A stretch of 64,000 nucleotides of DNA from positions 1 to 64,000 of the forward strand of contig JBOGWB010000086.1 in NCBI GenBank assembly GCA_050693035.1, read 5' to 3'. Below the pieces are notes generated by a model. It saw nothing but the letters and a program-made list of their open reading frames with translations. It was not told the DNA's origin and ran no database searches. Shown here piece after piece: positions 16,068-26,000 of the stretch. This DNA is from DASYVD01 sp050693035 (lineage in GTDB: Bacteria > Actinomycetota > UBA4738 > CALAEC01). The translations under genes were made by a program, and so were the position numbers. Position 1 is the stretch's first letter, and every line of letters starts with the position of its first letter.

Positions 16068-16568
16068 ATGCCGGACGCCACCGGATTCGAGCAGTTCTAC
16101 CGCGAGAACCTCGCCCGGATCGTTCGAGCGTGCGCCTTGGTGACCCTGGACCGGTCCGTGGCCGAGGAGGTGGCTGCCGAAGCCTTCGCTCGGACGTGGT
16201 CGAGGTGGGGGGTGATCCGGAGCGAGGATCACGCGGGCGGGTACGTCTTCAAAACCGCCATGCGCCTGTGCGCCCGAGAGGTACGGCGCCGGCGCCGGGT
16301 AGGAGTCATCCCCACCGCATTGGAGGACACGCCCGAACGGGCCTTGGACCGACACGACGTGCAGCAGGCCCTGAGCAGCCTGCCGCTCCGGCAGCGACAG
16401 GTGGTCGTGCTGAGGGACTGGGCCGGGTTCGAGACTGCCGAGGTAGGCCGGCTCCTGGGAATGCGGCCGAGCACGGTCCGGGTGCACCTGGCTCGGGCCC
16501 GGCAGCACCTCCGGCGGGTTCTGACCTTGGAGGAGGGAAAGCATGAGTACAGACCTGCGCGACCCTGA
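16068..16568 (+). CDS. SigE-like ECF sigma factor
   Basis: 166 residues from ATG 16068; an in-frame TTG at 16044 is possible. Region 2 (FEQFYRENLARIVRACALVT then AEEVAAEAFARTWSRW) and region 4 (LSSLPLRQRQVVVLRDWAGF then VGRLLGMRPSTVRVHLARAR) are intact. It overlaps the following membrane-protein gene by 26 bases. It is the second such pair in the window and is clearly diverged from the one at 10037. The signal it answers is unknown. Confidence 0.85.
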   Translation: MPDATGFEQFYRENLARIVRACALVTLDRSVAEEVAAEAFARTWSRWGVIRSEDHAGGYVFKTAMRLCAREVRRRRRVGVIPTALEDTPERALDRHDVQQALSSLPLRQRQVVVLRDWAGFETAEVGRLLGMRPSTVRVHLARARQHLRRVLTLEEGKHEYRPARP

Positions 16569-17598
16569 GCTACACGAAGCCCTCGACCGGGCAGTCCGAC
16601 ATCTCGATCCGGACTCCGAGGCCCGGCTAGAGACCGTGCTTCGTCGAGGGGGTCTGCTGAGGTCACTCCGCCTGGGTACCGTAGGGGTGATTGTTGCCCT
16701 GTTCGTGGCGGGCGGGGGCTGGGGAGCCATCGAGTTCCAGCGCCACTGGAGGGTGACGCCTGTGGACCCCGCGGCGTGGCGCACGTATCGAGATTCACAG
16801 CTCGAGTGGTCCATGGCCCACCCGTCCGGCTGGCACCTGCAGACCTTCCATGACGAGTTCCGTGGCGGCACGTTCCGGGGCGCCCTGGTCTCCAACGTCG
16901 ACTTCGAGTTCCGCCATCCGGACCTTGGGGAGGGCGGGCACACGTCGGCCTGGGACATGCGGGGGCTTCCACCCCACGCCGTGGTGGTGCAATTCCAGGC
17001 CCTGGCACGGTTCGGGCTCCCAACCGAGCCGCCCGATGCCAAGTTCCCACTCTCGCTCGATGACGCTCAGCGGGTCCGCGACCGGCCGCCCTACGGGGCC
17101 CCTCAGCCTCGGCTGTTCCTGCCCTTGGGCGAGACCGGCTACGCCGTGTTCGCCTGGTTCGGCCCGGACGCCTCTGAGGGAGACCGGGAGATCGCCCGCC
17201 AGATCGTGGCCTCCATCACTTTCGGTGTGGCCCCGACCCCCGGCGCACCCGTCGAGAGCCCCACTCCGGAGCCGGTCTTCTTTCCGACGTGGGATACCTC
17301 GAGCGGAGTGCCGGATGCTCTCCTCGAGGGCGCCACGATGGTCAGCCACGACGGCTGTCAGTTCGCCCGAGGAGGGACCACGACGCGTGATGTTCTGCTC
17401 GTCTGGCCCGAAGGTTTTCGATTCGAGGAGGGCCGAGTACTCGACGCCTCCGGCCGTGAGGTCGCCACGGTGGGCGGTCCCTTCCGCTCCGGCGGAGGCT
17501 TCACCCAGCCCGATCACGCGGAGACTCTCATTGGTGAATCCATTCCTGCTGCGTGTCGGAGTCCCGGCGAGACAGTCTGGCTCGTCGGAGACATCTAA
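16543..17598 (+). CDS. single-pass membrane protein, probable anti-sigma partner
   Basis: 351 residues. The first 40 residues are cytoplasmic and charged. A membrane helix (LGTVGVIVALFVAGGGWGAI, about 43-62) precedes a long external part with two halves. The first half (about 75-220) ends in ADxIVASITF-like sequence typical of proteins that act on lipoprotein-like folds; I do not recognise the second. The gene is coupled to the ECF sigma factor by a 26-base overlap, and that is the main reason for the call. There is no zinc anti-sigma motif. Confidence 0.5.
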   Translation: MSTDLRDPELHEALDRAVRHLDPDSEARLETVLRRGGLLRSLRLGTVGVIVALFVAGGGWGAIEFQRHWRVTPVDPAAWRTYRDSQLEWSMAHPSGWHLQTFHDEFRGGTFRGALVSNVDFEFRHPDLGEGGHTSAWDMRGLPPHAVVVQFQALARFGLPTEPPDAKFPLSLDDAQRVRDRPPYGAPQPRLFLPLGETGYAVFAWFGPDASEGDREIARQIVASITFGVAPTPGAPVESPTPEPVFFPTWDTSSGVPDALLEGATMVSHDGCQFARGGTTTRDVLLVWPEGFRFEEGRVLDASGREVATVGGPFRSGGGFTQPDHAETLIGESIPAACRSPGETVWLVGDI

Positions 17599-17661
17599 GT
17601 GATCGGCGCCAACCTGCATCGGTAGAGCTTGATATCCGGGCCGTCATAAGATTCGGGGCGC

Positions 17662-18567
17662 ATGGATAGTCAACCGCCCGCTTCACCTCCGGGTCCCCCG
17701 CCACCTCCCGCGGGAGGCCTACCTCCTCCGCCTCCGCCCCCGCCGCCCCCGTCGGTGCCGCCGGGCGAGCGCCCACTCACGCTCCAGCCCATGGGGATCG
17801 GCGAGCTCCTGGACGCCGCCATCAAGCTCTACCGGTCCCAGTGGAAGAGCCTGATGGCCATCGTGGCCATCCTCCTCTTGCCCATCACGTTCCTTCAGGC
17901 GTTCTTCACGCGAAGCCTGGGAGGCCCCTTCGCCACCCAGCCACCTGCCGCCTCTCCTACCGGGTTCGAAGGCGTGTTCGTGGCCGCCGTCATCCTCGGC
18001 GTGATCCAGTTCCTGTTCGTGCAGCCCTTCCTCACCGCTGCCGTCGCTCGGGCGTCTACCGACGCCTATCTCGGCAATCGCGTCCTCGTCGGACCGACCT
18101 TCCGCTTCGCTCTGTCGCGCGTCCACTCGATCCTCTGGATCTCATTGCTGACGTCCCTGGCCGCGGTGGTGGGGTTCATCCTCCTCGTCATCCCCGGGAT
18201 CATCGTCCTCGTGCGGTTCGCCTTCGGCTCCACGATCCTCGTCGTGGAGCGGCGGAAGGGCACCAAGGCGCTCGGTCGGTCCTGGGGGCTGGCGAAGGGG
18301 CACTTCTGGAGGCTCCTGGGCGCATTCCTTCTGGCCTTCATCATGGCCGGTGTGGTGGCTTCCATCCTGTCCATCCCCGGCAACTTGGCCTTCTCGGCGG
18401 TAGGCCCGAGCGGGTGGCCCCTCGCTGCCCTGGGGGACTCTCTGGCGGCCATCCTCACCACGCCGTTCACGACCCTGATCACGGTGCTGCTCTATTTCGA
18501 CCTGCGCATCCGCAAGGAAGCCTTCGACCTCGACGTGATGGCGCAAGAGATCGCCTCCACGCGGTGA
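17662..18567 (+). CDS. proline-rich multipass membrane protein
   Basis: 301 residues. The first 35 are almost all Pro and Gly. LTLQPMGIGELLDAAIKLYR then opens a membrane domain with about six helices. This resembles integral membrane proteins annotated near glycerophosphodiesterase membrane domains, but the enzyme domain is absent. It is coupled by GTGA overlap to the DUF4129 gene, so it heads the DUF4129-DUF4350-MoxR-DUF58 operon. A role in assembly or processing of surface proteins would fit that neighbourhood and is inferred. Confidence 0.6.
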   Translation: MDSQPPASPPGPPPPPAGGLPPPPPPPPPPSVPPGERPLTLQPMGIGELLDAAIKLYRSQWKSLMAIVAILLLPITFLQAFFTRSLGGPFATQPPAASPTGFEGVFVAAVILGVIQFLFVQPFLTAAVARASTDAYLGNRVLVGPTFRFALSRVHSILWISLLTSLAAVVGFILLVIPGIIVLVRFAFGSTILVVERRKGTKALGRSWGLAKGHFWRLLGAFLLAFIMAGVVASILSIPGNLAFSAVGPSGWPLAALGDSLAAILTTPFTTLITVLLYFDLRIRKEAFDLDVMAQEIASTR

Positions 18568-19478
18568 GGAAGGCGTCCGCGTTCTTCGTCGCTCTCTTCA
18601 CGCTGGGGATCGCCGGACCGGCATCCGCGCAATCCACGATCCCGGCAGACGTGCTTGTCGACCGGCTCCTTCGGGCGGAGAGCCTTGCGGAGGGGGGCTC
18701 GTCGGACCCGTCGGGAGATCAGATGCTACGGGTCCGCCGGGCTCTCGGACTCCCCGTCGTGGTCGAGCTCCAGGGATGGACCGTTTCGGTCGCCCCCGAC
18801 CCTGTCCTGGAGCGACTCGAGGGGAACGCCGCCGGGGACTTCCAGCAAGCGGTTGCCCGCCTCAGGGCCCTGCGGAGAGCGGTCGACGCTGCGCTCGCCG
18901 CCGACCCCGTCGACCCCGACCGGGTCGAGGTGGCGCTCGATGCCGCGTACAGCAGCGCCATCCAGGTCCGCCCCGGCCTCGTCGAGCGGATCCGGCGAGC
19001 CATCTCGGAGCTCACCCAAGGGCTGGCCTTCCGCCTGCTCACCTTCGTCGGGACCAGCACCGTGCTCGCGTGGGCGGTCCTGATCGCGTTGGGTGTCGGC
19101 GCCTTCTGGCTCCTTCGACGGCTCAGGTTGGTGCCCGAGCGGCAGTTGCCCCGGACACATGTCTCCACCCCAGCGGAGCTCGTCGATTGGAGACGGCGAG
19201 CGGAGGAGGCGATCCGCGCGGGTGACTTGAACGAGGCCATCCGCGCGTTGTACCGAAGCCTTCTGGCCACCCTGTCCCGGCGGGGTCTCCTCGTGGAGGC
19301 TCCGGGGCTCACCGCCGGTGAGTGTCGGGCGGCCGTGCGCGCGGCACGACCCGCGCTGTTCGCTGCGGTGTCGCGGGCCACCGACTCGTTCGAGCGGGTC
19401 GCGTATGGGGGGGTCACGCCCGGGCCCAACGACGTGGAGGTCCTCCAGGAGGCCGAGGCCCTGGCGAGAGCGGCATGA
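18564..19478 (+). CDS. DUF4129-domain membrane protein
   Basis: 304 residues from GTG 18564. A signal-like N-terminus (FFVALFTLGIAGPASA) is followed by an extracytoplasmic segment, one membrane helix (VLAWAVLIALGVGAFWLL, about 175-192) and a cytoplasmic DUF4129 domain (AEEAIRAGDLNEAIRALYRS.., then LTAGECRAAV). In many actinobacteria such proteins accompany MoxR ATPases and DUF58 proteins, as here. It overlaps the next gene by ATGA. Confidence 0.7.
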   Translation: MRKASAFFVALFTLGIAGPASAQSTIPADVLVDRLLRAESLAEGGSSDPSGDQMLRVRRALGLPVVVELQGWTVSVAPDPVLERLEGNAAGDFQQAVARLRALRRAVDAALAADPVDPDRVEVALDAAYSSAIQVRPGLVERIRRAISELTQGLAFRLLTFVGTSTVLAWAVLIALGVGAFWLLRRLRLVPERQLPRTHVSTPAELVDWRRRAEEAIRAGDLNEAIRALYRSLLATLSRRGLLVEAPGLTAGECRAAVRAARPALFAAVSRATDSFERVAYGGVTPGPNDVEVLQEAEALARAA

Positions 19479-20531
19479 GCCGGCGGGTCGTGGCGCTGTG
19501 GCTGGCGGTCGTGGTCCTCATCGGCGTGCTTCTGGTGCTCGTGCCTCGCGGGGAGTCCGCAGATGCCACCCTCGCGCTGCGGAGGTTCCTCGCCCACGCC
19601 GGCGTGAGGATCTCGGAGGGAGAGGCCCCCCCGGCACCCGGGGGAACGTTCGTGCTGTTGAGGGATCTGCGCGACGACGAGGACGCCCGGGCGCTGTTGC
19701 GGTGGGCGGCTCGGGGCGGCCGGCTGGTCGTGGCCGATCCCTCCTCGCCATCGTTCGCTTGTCCCGGGTCCGGCCGGCGAACCCGGTCGCGCTGGTCGGC
19801 CACAAGACCCTTGAGCCGGCGTGCATCGCCGAGGAGGTCGTGGGCGTCGGCCGCATCGTCGCCAGGGCCTCCGACTGGATGCTCGCTCCGGCGGAGCCCT
19901 TCGTCTCGTGCTTCCCCGCCGGCGAGGGCGGGTTCGTGCTGGTCCGCCACTACGGCCAGGGGAAGCTAGTTCTCGTCGGAGGAATCAGTGCATTCACCAA
20001 CGAGGTCCTGCGCTCTCCGGACAACGCCCTGCTTGCCCTGAGGCTGATTGGTTCCGGGCCGGAGGTGGTGTTCGGGCCGCCGGTGCCCCGCGCGGCGGGC
20101 GGGCCATCGGGGAGTCTGTGGGCCGTGATTCCGGCGAGGGCCAAGGTCGTGATCATCGGGGTGGGCCTCGCTGCGCTGGCCTTTGCGCTGGTGCGGGGGC
20201 GGAGGCTGGGACGACCGGTCCTCGAGGAGCCGCTCGCACCGATCCCCGCCAGCGAGCTGGTGCGGGCGACCGCGCGACTCTACCGTCGCGGCAGGACCGC
20301 CGGGTACTCCGGCCGGCTGATGCGGGAGGCGACCCGTGCACGCATCGCCCGGCGCCTCGGCGTGGGAACGAATCCCGAGGAGGTCCCCGCCATCCTCGCC
20401 AGGATCACCGGGATGTCGCCCGACCGCCTCGGGGAGGCTCTGTCGGGGCCCGAGCCTTCCTCCGACGAGGAGCTGATCCGTCTCGGAAACCTCCTGCAGG
20501 AGGTCGAGAGCCGGGCGGCGGGAAGCGCACG

Positions 20532-20535
<4 letters not shown>
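19475..20535 (+). pseudogene. DUF4350-domain protein gene with a frameshift
   Basis: The reading starts at ATG 19475 (RRVVALWLAVVVLIGVLLVL, a signal anchor). It gives good DUF4350-like sequence to about 19740 (FVLLRDLRDDEDA, ARGGRLVVADP), then turns to junk. The continuation is in another plus frame: VRLSRVRPANPVALVGHKTL through a second membrane helix to TGA 20535, where it overlaps the MoxR start. The switch lies at about 19738-19765 and equals a loss of one base. Both halves keep normal codon use, so the break is recent or an assembly error. No slippery site is obvious. If corrected, the protein would be about 353 residues. Confidence 0.7.
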
Positions 20536-21482
<947 letters not shown>

Positions 21483-21484
21483 CG

Positions 21485-22789
21485 ATGCACATCCGCCCCC
21501 GGGTGATCGCCGCCCTCGTGCTCGCCGGCGGGATCGCATCGGTGCTTCCGGGGAACCCTTGGGTCGTCTTGGTCGTCGCGGCCAGCCTGGTGGTGGTGCT
21601 GGTGGCCCTAGACTCGTTGCTGGCGCCGCTTCCCGCCGACTTCCGTCCCTCCCGCCGAGTTCCGGAGGTCCTGCGACTGGACCGGCCCGCCGACGTGATG
21701 GTGAGACTTCACAACCCCACGGCCAGGCGGCTCTCGATCGGGATTCACGACGCGGCCTCACCTTCCATGAGACGGAGCCCGACCCGACACCACGTGACGA
21801 TGGATCCCGGCCAGTGGGTCGAACTCGAAGCGCGCGTGCACCCCTCCCGCCGCGGCCGTGCCACGTTCGGCCCGATAACGCTCCGGACGGCCGGACCGCT
21901 GGGGCTCGCCGGGCGCCAGACCACGCTCCAGCTCACCGACGAAGTCAAGGTCTATCCGTCCCTGCACGGCCGAGCCGAGGTCGAGCTCCGGTTCCAGCGG
22001 GCCCGTCTTCTCCAGACCGGGCAGCGATCCTCCGCGTTCCGAGGCGGGGGCAGCCAGTTCGATTCTCTGCGGGAGTACCGGCCGGACGACGAGTTCCGTC
22101 GGATCAACTGGCGGGCCACGGCCCGATCTCCCCGGCCCGTGGCGAACGAGTACCGGGAGGAGCACAACCAGCAGGTCGTCCTGCTCCTCGACGCCAGCCG
22201 GGCGACGGCGGGACAGGTGAAGGGGGTCTCCCGGCTCGAGCATGCCCTCGACGCCGCCATCGCCGTCGGCGATCTGGCCGCCAGGATCGGCGACCACGTC
22301 GGCGCGCTGGCCTTCGGACGGGAGGTCATGGCGATGGCGGAACCGCGCGGTGGCCGGACCCAGCCGCGCCGGATCCTCGACCTCCTGTTCGATCTCGAAC
22401 CCAGCCTGGACGCGGCCAACTACCCACAGGCGTTCGCGACGCTTCTCCGCCGGCACCGCCGGCGCGCCTGGCTCGTGTTGTTCACCGATCTCTCGGAGGA
22501 GTCCGTCCTCGAGCCGCTCCTCGGGGCCATCCCCGTGCTCGTTGCGCGGCACTTGCTCGTGGTGGCTTCCGTCCGAGACCCGGACGTGGAGGCCCTGGCC
22601 CTCTCGGTCCCTTCGACGTCAGAGGAGGCTTACGACAAGGCGGCCGCGGCGGGGTTCCTCAGCTGGCGGGAGGCTGCGGCCGTCAGGATCCGACGCCTCG
22701 GGGCAGTCACCATCGACAGCCGGCCGGGAGCCCTGGCGGCGGCCGTGGCCGACGAGTACCTGCGGATCAAGGCCCTGGGGCGGCTCTAG
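21485..22789 (+). CDS. DUF58 domain protein
   Basis: 434 residues, starting two bases after the MoxR stop. Two N-terminal membrane helices (about 5-45) precede a beta-rich segment and the DUF58 core: FDSLREYRPDDEFRRINWRA (about 195-215), followed by a von Willebrand A-like fold with LLLDASRA. DUF58 proteins are the usual partners of MoxR. It converges with the SpoIIM gene, overlapping by 23 bases. Confidence 0.85.
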   Translation: MHIRPRVIAALVLAGGIASVLPGNPWVVLVVAASLVVVLVALDSLLAPLPADFRPSRRVPEVLRLDRPADVMVRLHNPTARRLSIGIHDAASPSMRRSPTRHHVTMDPGQWVELEARVHPSRRGRATFGPITLRTAGPLGLAGRQTTLQLTDEVKVYPSLHGRAEVELRFQRARLLQTGQRSSAFRGGGSQFDSLREYRPDDEFRRINWRATARSPRPVANEYREEHNQQVVLLLDASRATAGQVKGVSRLEHALDAAIAVGDLAARIGDHVGALAFGREVMAMAEPRGGRTQPRRILDLLFDLEPSLDAANYPQAFATLLRRHRRRAWLVLFTDLSEESVLEPLLGAIPVLVARHLLVVASVRDPDVEALALSVPSTSEEAYDKAAAAGFLSWREAAAVRIRRLGAVTIDSRPGALAAAVADEYLRIKALGRL

Positions 22790-23750
22790 AACGTGGGCGA
22801 TCGCGTGCCGGCCGGGTGGGGGAGAACAGCAACGCGAGATACCCGAGGGCCACGACGGCCCCGATGAGCACCTCTAGGAGGGGGAGGCCGGTGCGGCCGG
22901 TGACGAACCCTTCGATCGTGGCGGCCACGACGAAGGCGGGGATCACCCCGACCACCACCAGCACGGCATCCCTGGCCTCCTCCCCGAGAGCCGCAACCCG
23001 CGGCCTGTCTCCCGGCTCCACCACGGCCCACCCCATCCGGAGCCCGGCTCCACCGGCGATGCAGATGGCGATGATCTCCAGGAAGCCGTGGGGGAGCACC
23101 AAGGACCAGAAGGTCCAGGCTCTCCCGGCGGCCTGGAACCCACCGGCGAGCAGGCCGATGAAGGTGGCGTTCTGCACGACAACCAGGACGGTTCCGATCC
23201 CCAGGGTGATGCCCAGCGCGAACGCCAGGAAAGCCACCTGAACGTTGTTCTGAAGGATCAGCGTGGACAGGGCGGCGGGGTTGAAGTCGAAGGGGCTTGC
23301 TCCTCGGCCGGCCTGGCGGATGGCCTCTCTGGCGCCGGGGGGCAGCAACCCGGCCCGAGCCTCGGGGGAGGTGGCCACCCACAGGTCGGTGGCCAGAGCC
23401 ACCAGCACGAGGAGTCCGGCCACGACGGCGATGTGGGGACGCGTCCTCCGGATGGCGTCCCGATAGCGCTCCCCGAAGAGCCGGCCGAAGGATCGGGCCG
23501 ACGCGGGCCGCGCGAAGTAGATGGCGGCATGGGCCCGGGCGACGAGCGCATTGAGATAGCCCTCCAGGGCGGGATCGTGGTACCGGGTTTGGACCTCCGC
23601 CAGGTGGGACGAGGCACGGAGATACAGTCGAATGATCTCGGCGATCTCCTCCCCAGGCCGGTTCGCCAGGTTTCGGCTGCCGCCCCCGGAAGCATCCTCC
23701 AGTCGCTTCCACTCGACCCGATGCGTTTGGATGTACGAATCCAGGTCCAC
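22767..23750 (-). CDS. stage II sporulation protein M-like membrane protein
   Basis: 327 residues from GTG 23750. A helical cytoplasmic N-terminus (about 100 residues) leads to five or six membrane helices. NNVQVAFLAFALGITLGIGT and LPHGFLEIIAICIAGGAG are the SpoIIM landmarks. The family occurs widely outside spore formers, often beside RDD proteins, DUF58 and MoxR, as here, so the name does not imply sporulation. It is divergent from the RDD gene 30 bases away. Confidence 0.8.
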   Translation of the reverse strand: MDLDSYIQTHRVEWKRLEDASGGGSRNLANRPGEEIAEIIRLYLRASSHLAEVQTRYHDPALEGYLNALVARAHAAIYFARPASARSFGRLFGERYRDAIRRTRPHIAVVAGLLVLVALATDLWVATSPEARAGLLPPGAREAIRQAGRGASPFDFNPAALSTLILQNNVQVAFLAFALGITLGIGTVLVVVQNATFIGLLAGGFQAAGRAWTFWSLVLPHGFLEIIAICIAGGAGLRMGWAVVEPGDRPRVAALGEEARDAVLVVVGVIPAFVVAATIEGFVTGRTGLPLLEVLIGAVVALGYLALLFSPTRPARDRPRSRAAPGP

Positions 23751-23780
23751 GGCTCGGCAGTCTAGGCGAGGAGGAGGGCG

Positions 23781-24524
23781 ATGAGCAGAGCGGACCGGGC
23801 GATCACTCCCGAGGCGGTGGTCGTCACCGTCGATGTCGCTGGCCTCGGTTCGCGGATGATCGCGTGGCTTCTCGACTCGCTCATCCAGGCGGCCATCGTG
23901 ATTCCCGTGATTATCGGCTTCGCCTTAGCTGATCTCGCCGGGACGGTCGAAGTAGTGGTCCTGTCGCTTCTGCTTTTCTTCATCATCTGGGGTTACTACC
24001 CGCTGTTCGAGTGGCTGTGGCGCGGGCGCACCCCGGGCAAGCGCGTCCAAGGACTTCGGGTCGTCCGGACGGACGGGCAGCCCGCGGGAGGCGCGGCCAT
24101 CCTGGTTCGGAACCTCATCCGTATCGTCGACGTGGTCGCCTTCCCGTTCCTGGCGGTGATCGCGATGCTCGTAACGCACCGCGCTCAGCGCTTGGGGGAT
24201 CTCGCCGCAGGGACGATGGTGGTCCGGGAGCACCGCGGTCTCGCCCCCCAACCGGTAGAGCTGCCGGAGCGTGCGGACCTGCCACCGGTCGACTCGACCG
24301 GGCTGTCCGAGCGCGAATACGATCTCATCCGGTCCTTCCTCGCCCGGCGCCACTCCCTGGACCGGTCGGCCAGAGACGCGCTCGCCGCGCGCCTGGCCAC
24401 TTCGGTCCGAGAGCGAGTCGGGGCGGTTCCGCCCAGCCTCGACGACGAGTCGCTGCTCGAGGCGGCCGCCCGCTCATACCGACAGCGGTTCGGCGGGGGA
24501 GCGCCCGAGCGGACTACTTCTTGA
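23781..24524 (+). CDS. RDD family membrane protein, long form
   Basis: 247 residues with GGAGGAGG before the ATG. An N-terminal RDD domain with LGSRMIAWLLDSLI, WRGRTPGKRVQGLRVV and HRAQRLGDLAAGTMVV contains three or four membrane helices. About 90 soluble residues follow (SEREYDLIRSFLARRHSLD), a helical tail common to actinobacterial RDD proteins beside SpoIIM. The role is unknown; transport or processing has been suggested for the family. Its 3' end overlaps the next, opposite RDD gene by 11 bases. Confidence 0.8.
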   Translation: MSRADRAITPEAVVVTVDVAGLGSRMIAWLLDSLIQAAIVIPVIIGFALADLAGTVEVVVLSLLLFFIIWGYYPLFEWLWRGRTPGKRVQGLRVVRTDGQPAGGAAILVRNLIRIVDVVAFPFLAVIAMLVTHRAQRLGDLAAGTMVVREHRGLAPQPVELPERADLPPVDSTGLSEREYDLIRSFLARRHSLDRSARDALAARLATSVRERVGAVPPSLDDESLLEAAARSYRQRFGGGAPERTTS

Positions 24525-24939
24525 CGACGAGCGTTCCCACGATGATGTCGTGGAGGCCCTGCTTCCGCTGGGTGAAGGCGGCCATGATGAAGCCGATCAG
24601 CAGGATCAGCGCCGACAGGATCTTGGCGAAATAGCGGCCCGTGGCCCGGCCGAAGCCGATGCGGTTCCCGTCCAGGTCGGTGACCACGATCCCCAGGGCC
24701 ATCTTCCCGACGGTCGCCTGGCGCGCGGAGCTCTCCATCAGGGCGAAGTAGAGCCACGAGATGGCCGTCGTCAGCGGGGAGAGCGTGGTCTGCTGTTGTT
24801 CGCGGGGAAACACCAGAAAGAGAGGCGCGAAGACGGCGCTGAGGATGATGAGGTCGAGCAGGTAGGCCGCGAACCTCCGCCAGAATCCCGCGTAGGCTGT
24901 GGGTTGTACGGTTGTGTCGCCCATCGGTTCCGCCGCCAT
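24514..24939 (-). CDS. RDD family membrane protein, short form
   Basis: 141 residues: AGFWRRFAAYLLDLIILSAV, then ATVGKMALGIVVTDLDG and KQGLHDIIVGTLVVKK, with three membrane helices. It has no soluble tail, unlike its converging neighbour. The two are separate family members, not a recent duplication. Confidence 0.8.
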   Translation of the reverse strand: MAAEPMGDTTVQPTAYAGFWRRFAAYLLDLIILSAVFAPLFLVFPREQQQTTLSPLTTAISWLYFALMESSARQATVGKMALGIVVTDLDGNRIGFGRATGRYFAKILSALILLIGFIMAAFTQRKQGLHDIIVGTLVVKK

Positions 24940-25037
24940 GACTCCCCCTGGTCGCTGGACGCCGTCATTGTGTGTCCGGGGGGGTGGGATGAGTCAAGGA
25001 AGGCTTGGTCTCCTCATACGGGAACATCTCGGGGGTA

Positions 25038-25055
25038 CGGCTCGTCGAAGAGCCG
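25038..25055 (+). promoter_or_regulatory. hairpin touching a start codon
   Basis: CGGCTC (25038-25043) and GAGCCG (25050-25055) form a perfect six-base stem that ends directly at ATG 25056. This would cover the ribosome binding region of the lipoprotein gene. It may tune translation, or the real start may be TTG 25005. Confidence 0.25.
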
Positions 25056-25946
25056 ATGAGATCGAGACCATTCGGCAGGTTGGGGTCGGTGCTCGCTCTC
25101 GTGGCCCTGGCGGCCGCAGCCTGCGCCAGGATCACGGGGGGCGGGGGCAGCGACAGCAGGATCGAGTACCCGCGGGGCTCGGAGGACCTCGTGCTGCAGG
25201 TCCATTCGGGTGGCGGGTTCGTGCCCGTACACTGGCACCTCCGGGAACATCCCCACTTCTCCCTTTACGGCGACGGGCGGGTGATCACCCAGGGCCCCCA
25301 GATCGCCATCTTCCCCCCTCCCGCCCTTCCAGCGCTGCTGGAGCGACGTGTCTCCGACGAGGGGATCCAGGCCATCCTGCGGGCCGCGCGTGAGGCCGGA
25401 CTCCACGGACGGGACCGGCGGTTCGAGGTCTTCGAGGTGACCGACCTCCCCACCACCACCTTCACTGTCGTGACCGATGGACAGGCCCATGAGACCGCGG
25501 TGTACGGTCTCGGCGAGGTCCCCGACGACTTGCCGGTCGCGGATCGGGAGGAGCGACGGACGCTCTTCGAGTTCCAGTCCAAGCTGCTGGACCTGGAGTC
25601 GTGGCTGCCGGAGGGATCGGTGAGCCTCGATCGCCCGTACGAATACGACCGGCTGAGGGTGTTCGTCGTACCGGCCGGCGAGGGCGGCGGTGACTACGGA
25701 GGGGACGAGGAGCTGCAGCCCTCGAGGATGGACTGGCCCCTGCCGGAAGCCCTCTCGGCCTTCGGCGAGCCCATGCCGAACACGCCGGACATCCGGTGTG
25801 GTGCGGTGGAAGGTCCCGACCTGAACGAGGTCCTGACGGCCGCCGGGAAGGCCAACGTCGAGACTCTCTGGAGGAGTGGGGGGACCGTCCACCTGATCGC
25901 GTTCGTTCCCCTCCTCCCCGGAGAGCCTCCCTGCCCCGAGCAGTAG
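25056..25946 (+). CDS. lipoprotein of unknown function
   Basis: 296 residues from ATG 25056, chosen because a lipoprotein signal (LALVALAAAACA) begins there; the frame is open upstream to TTG 25005. The mature part reads as mixed alpha/beta (VHWHLREHPHFSLYGDGRVI, then ALLERRVSDEGIQAILRAAR). It resembles uncharacterised actinobacterial surface lipoproteins, but I cannot name a family. A hairpin just before the ATG may limit translation. Confidence 0.65.
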   Translation: MRSRPFGRLGSVLALVALAAAACARITGGGGSDSRIEYPRGSEDLVLQVHSGGGFVPVHWHLREHPHFSLYGDGRVITQGPQIAIFPPPALPALLERRVSDEGIQAILRAAREAGLHGRDRRFEVFEVTDLPTTTFTVVTDGQAHETAVYGLGEVPDDLPVADREERRTLFEFQSKLLDLESWLPEGSVSLDRPYEYDRLRVFVVPAGEGGGDYGGDEELQPSRMDWPLPEALSAFGEPMPNTPDIRCGAVEGPDLNEVLTAAGKANVETLWRSGGTVHLIAFVPLLPGEPPCPEQ

Positions 25947-26000
25947 CCCCGGAAGTCTCGGGCGACGAGGCGATCGCATCCCCCTGGTAGCCTCTCCGCC

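Noticed and set aside
19738..19765. programmed ribosomal frameshift in the DUF4350 gene
   Set aside because: No slippery heptamer or convincing downstream structure is visible, so mutation or assembly error is more likely.
22767..23750. SpoIIM and GerMN as evidence of a spore former
   Set aside because: Both families are common in non-sporulating actinobacteria, and no sporulation-specific genes are present.
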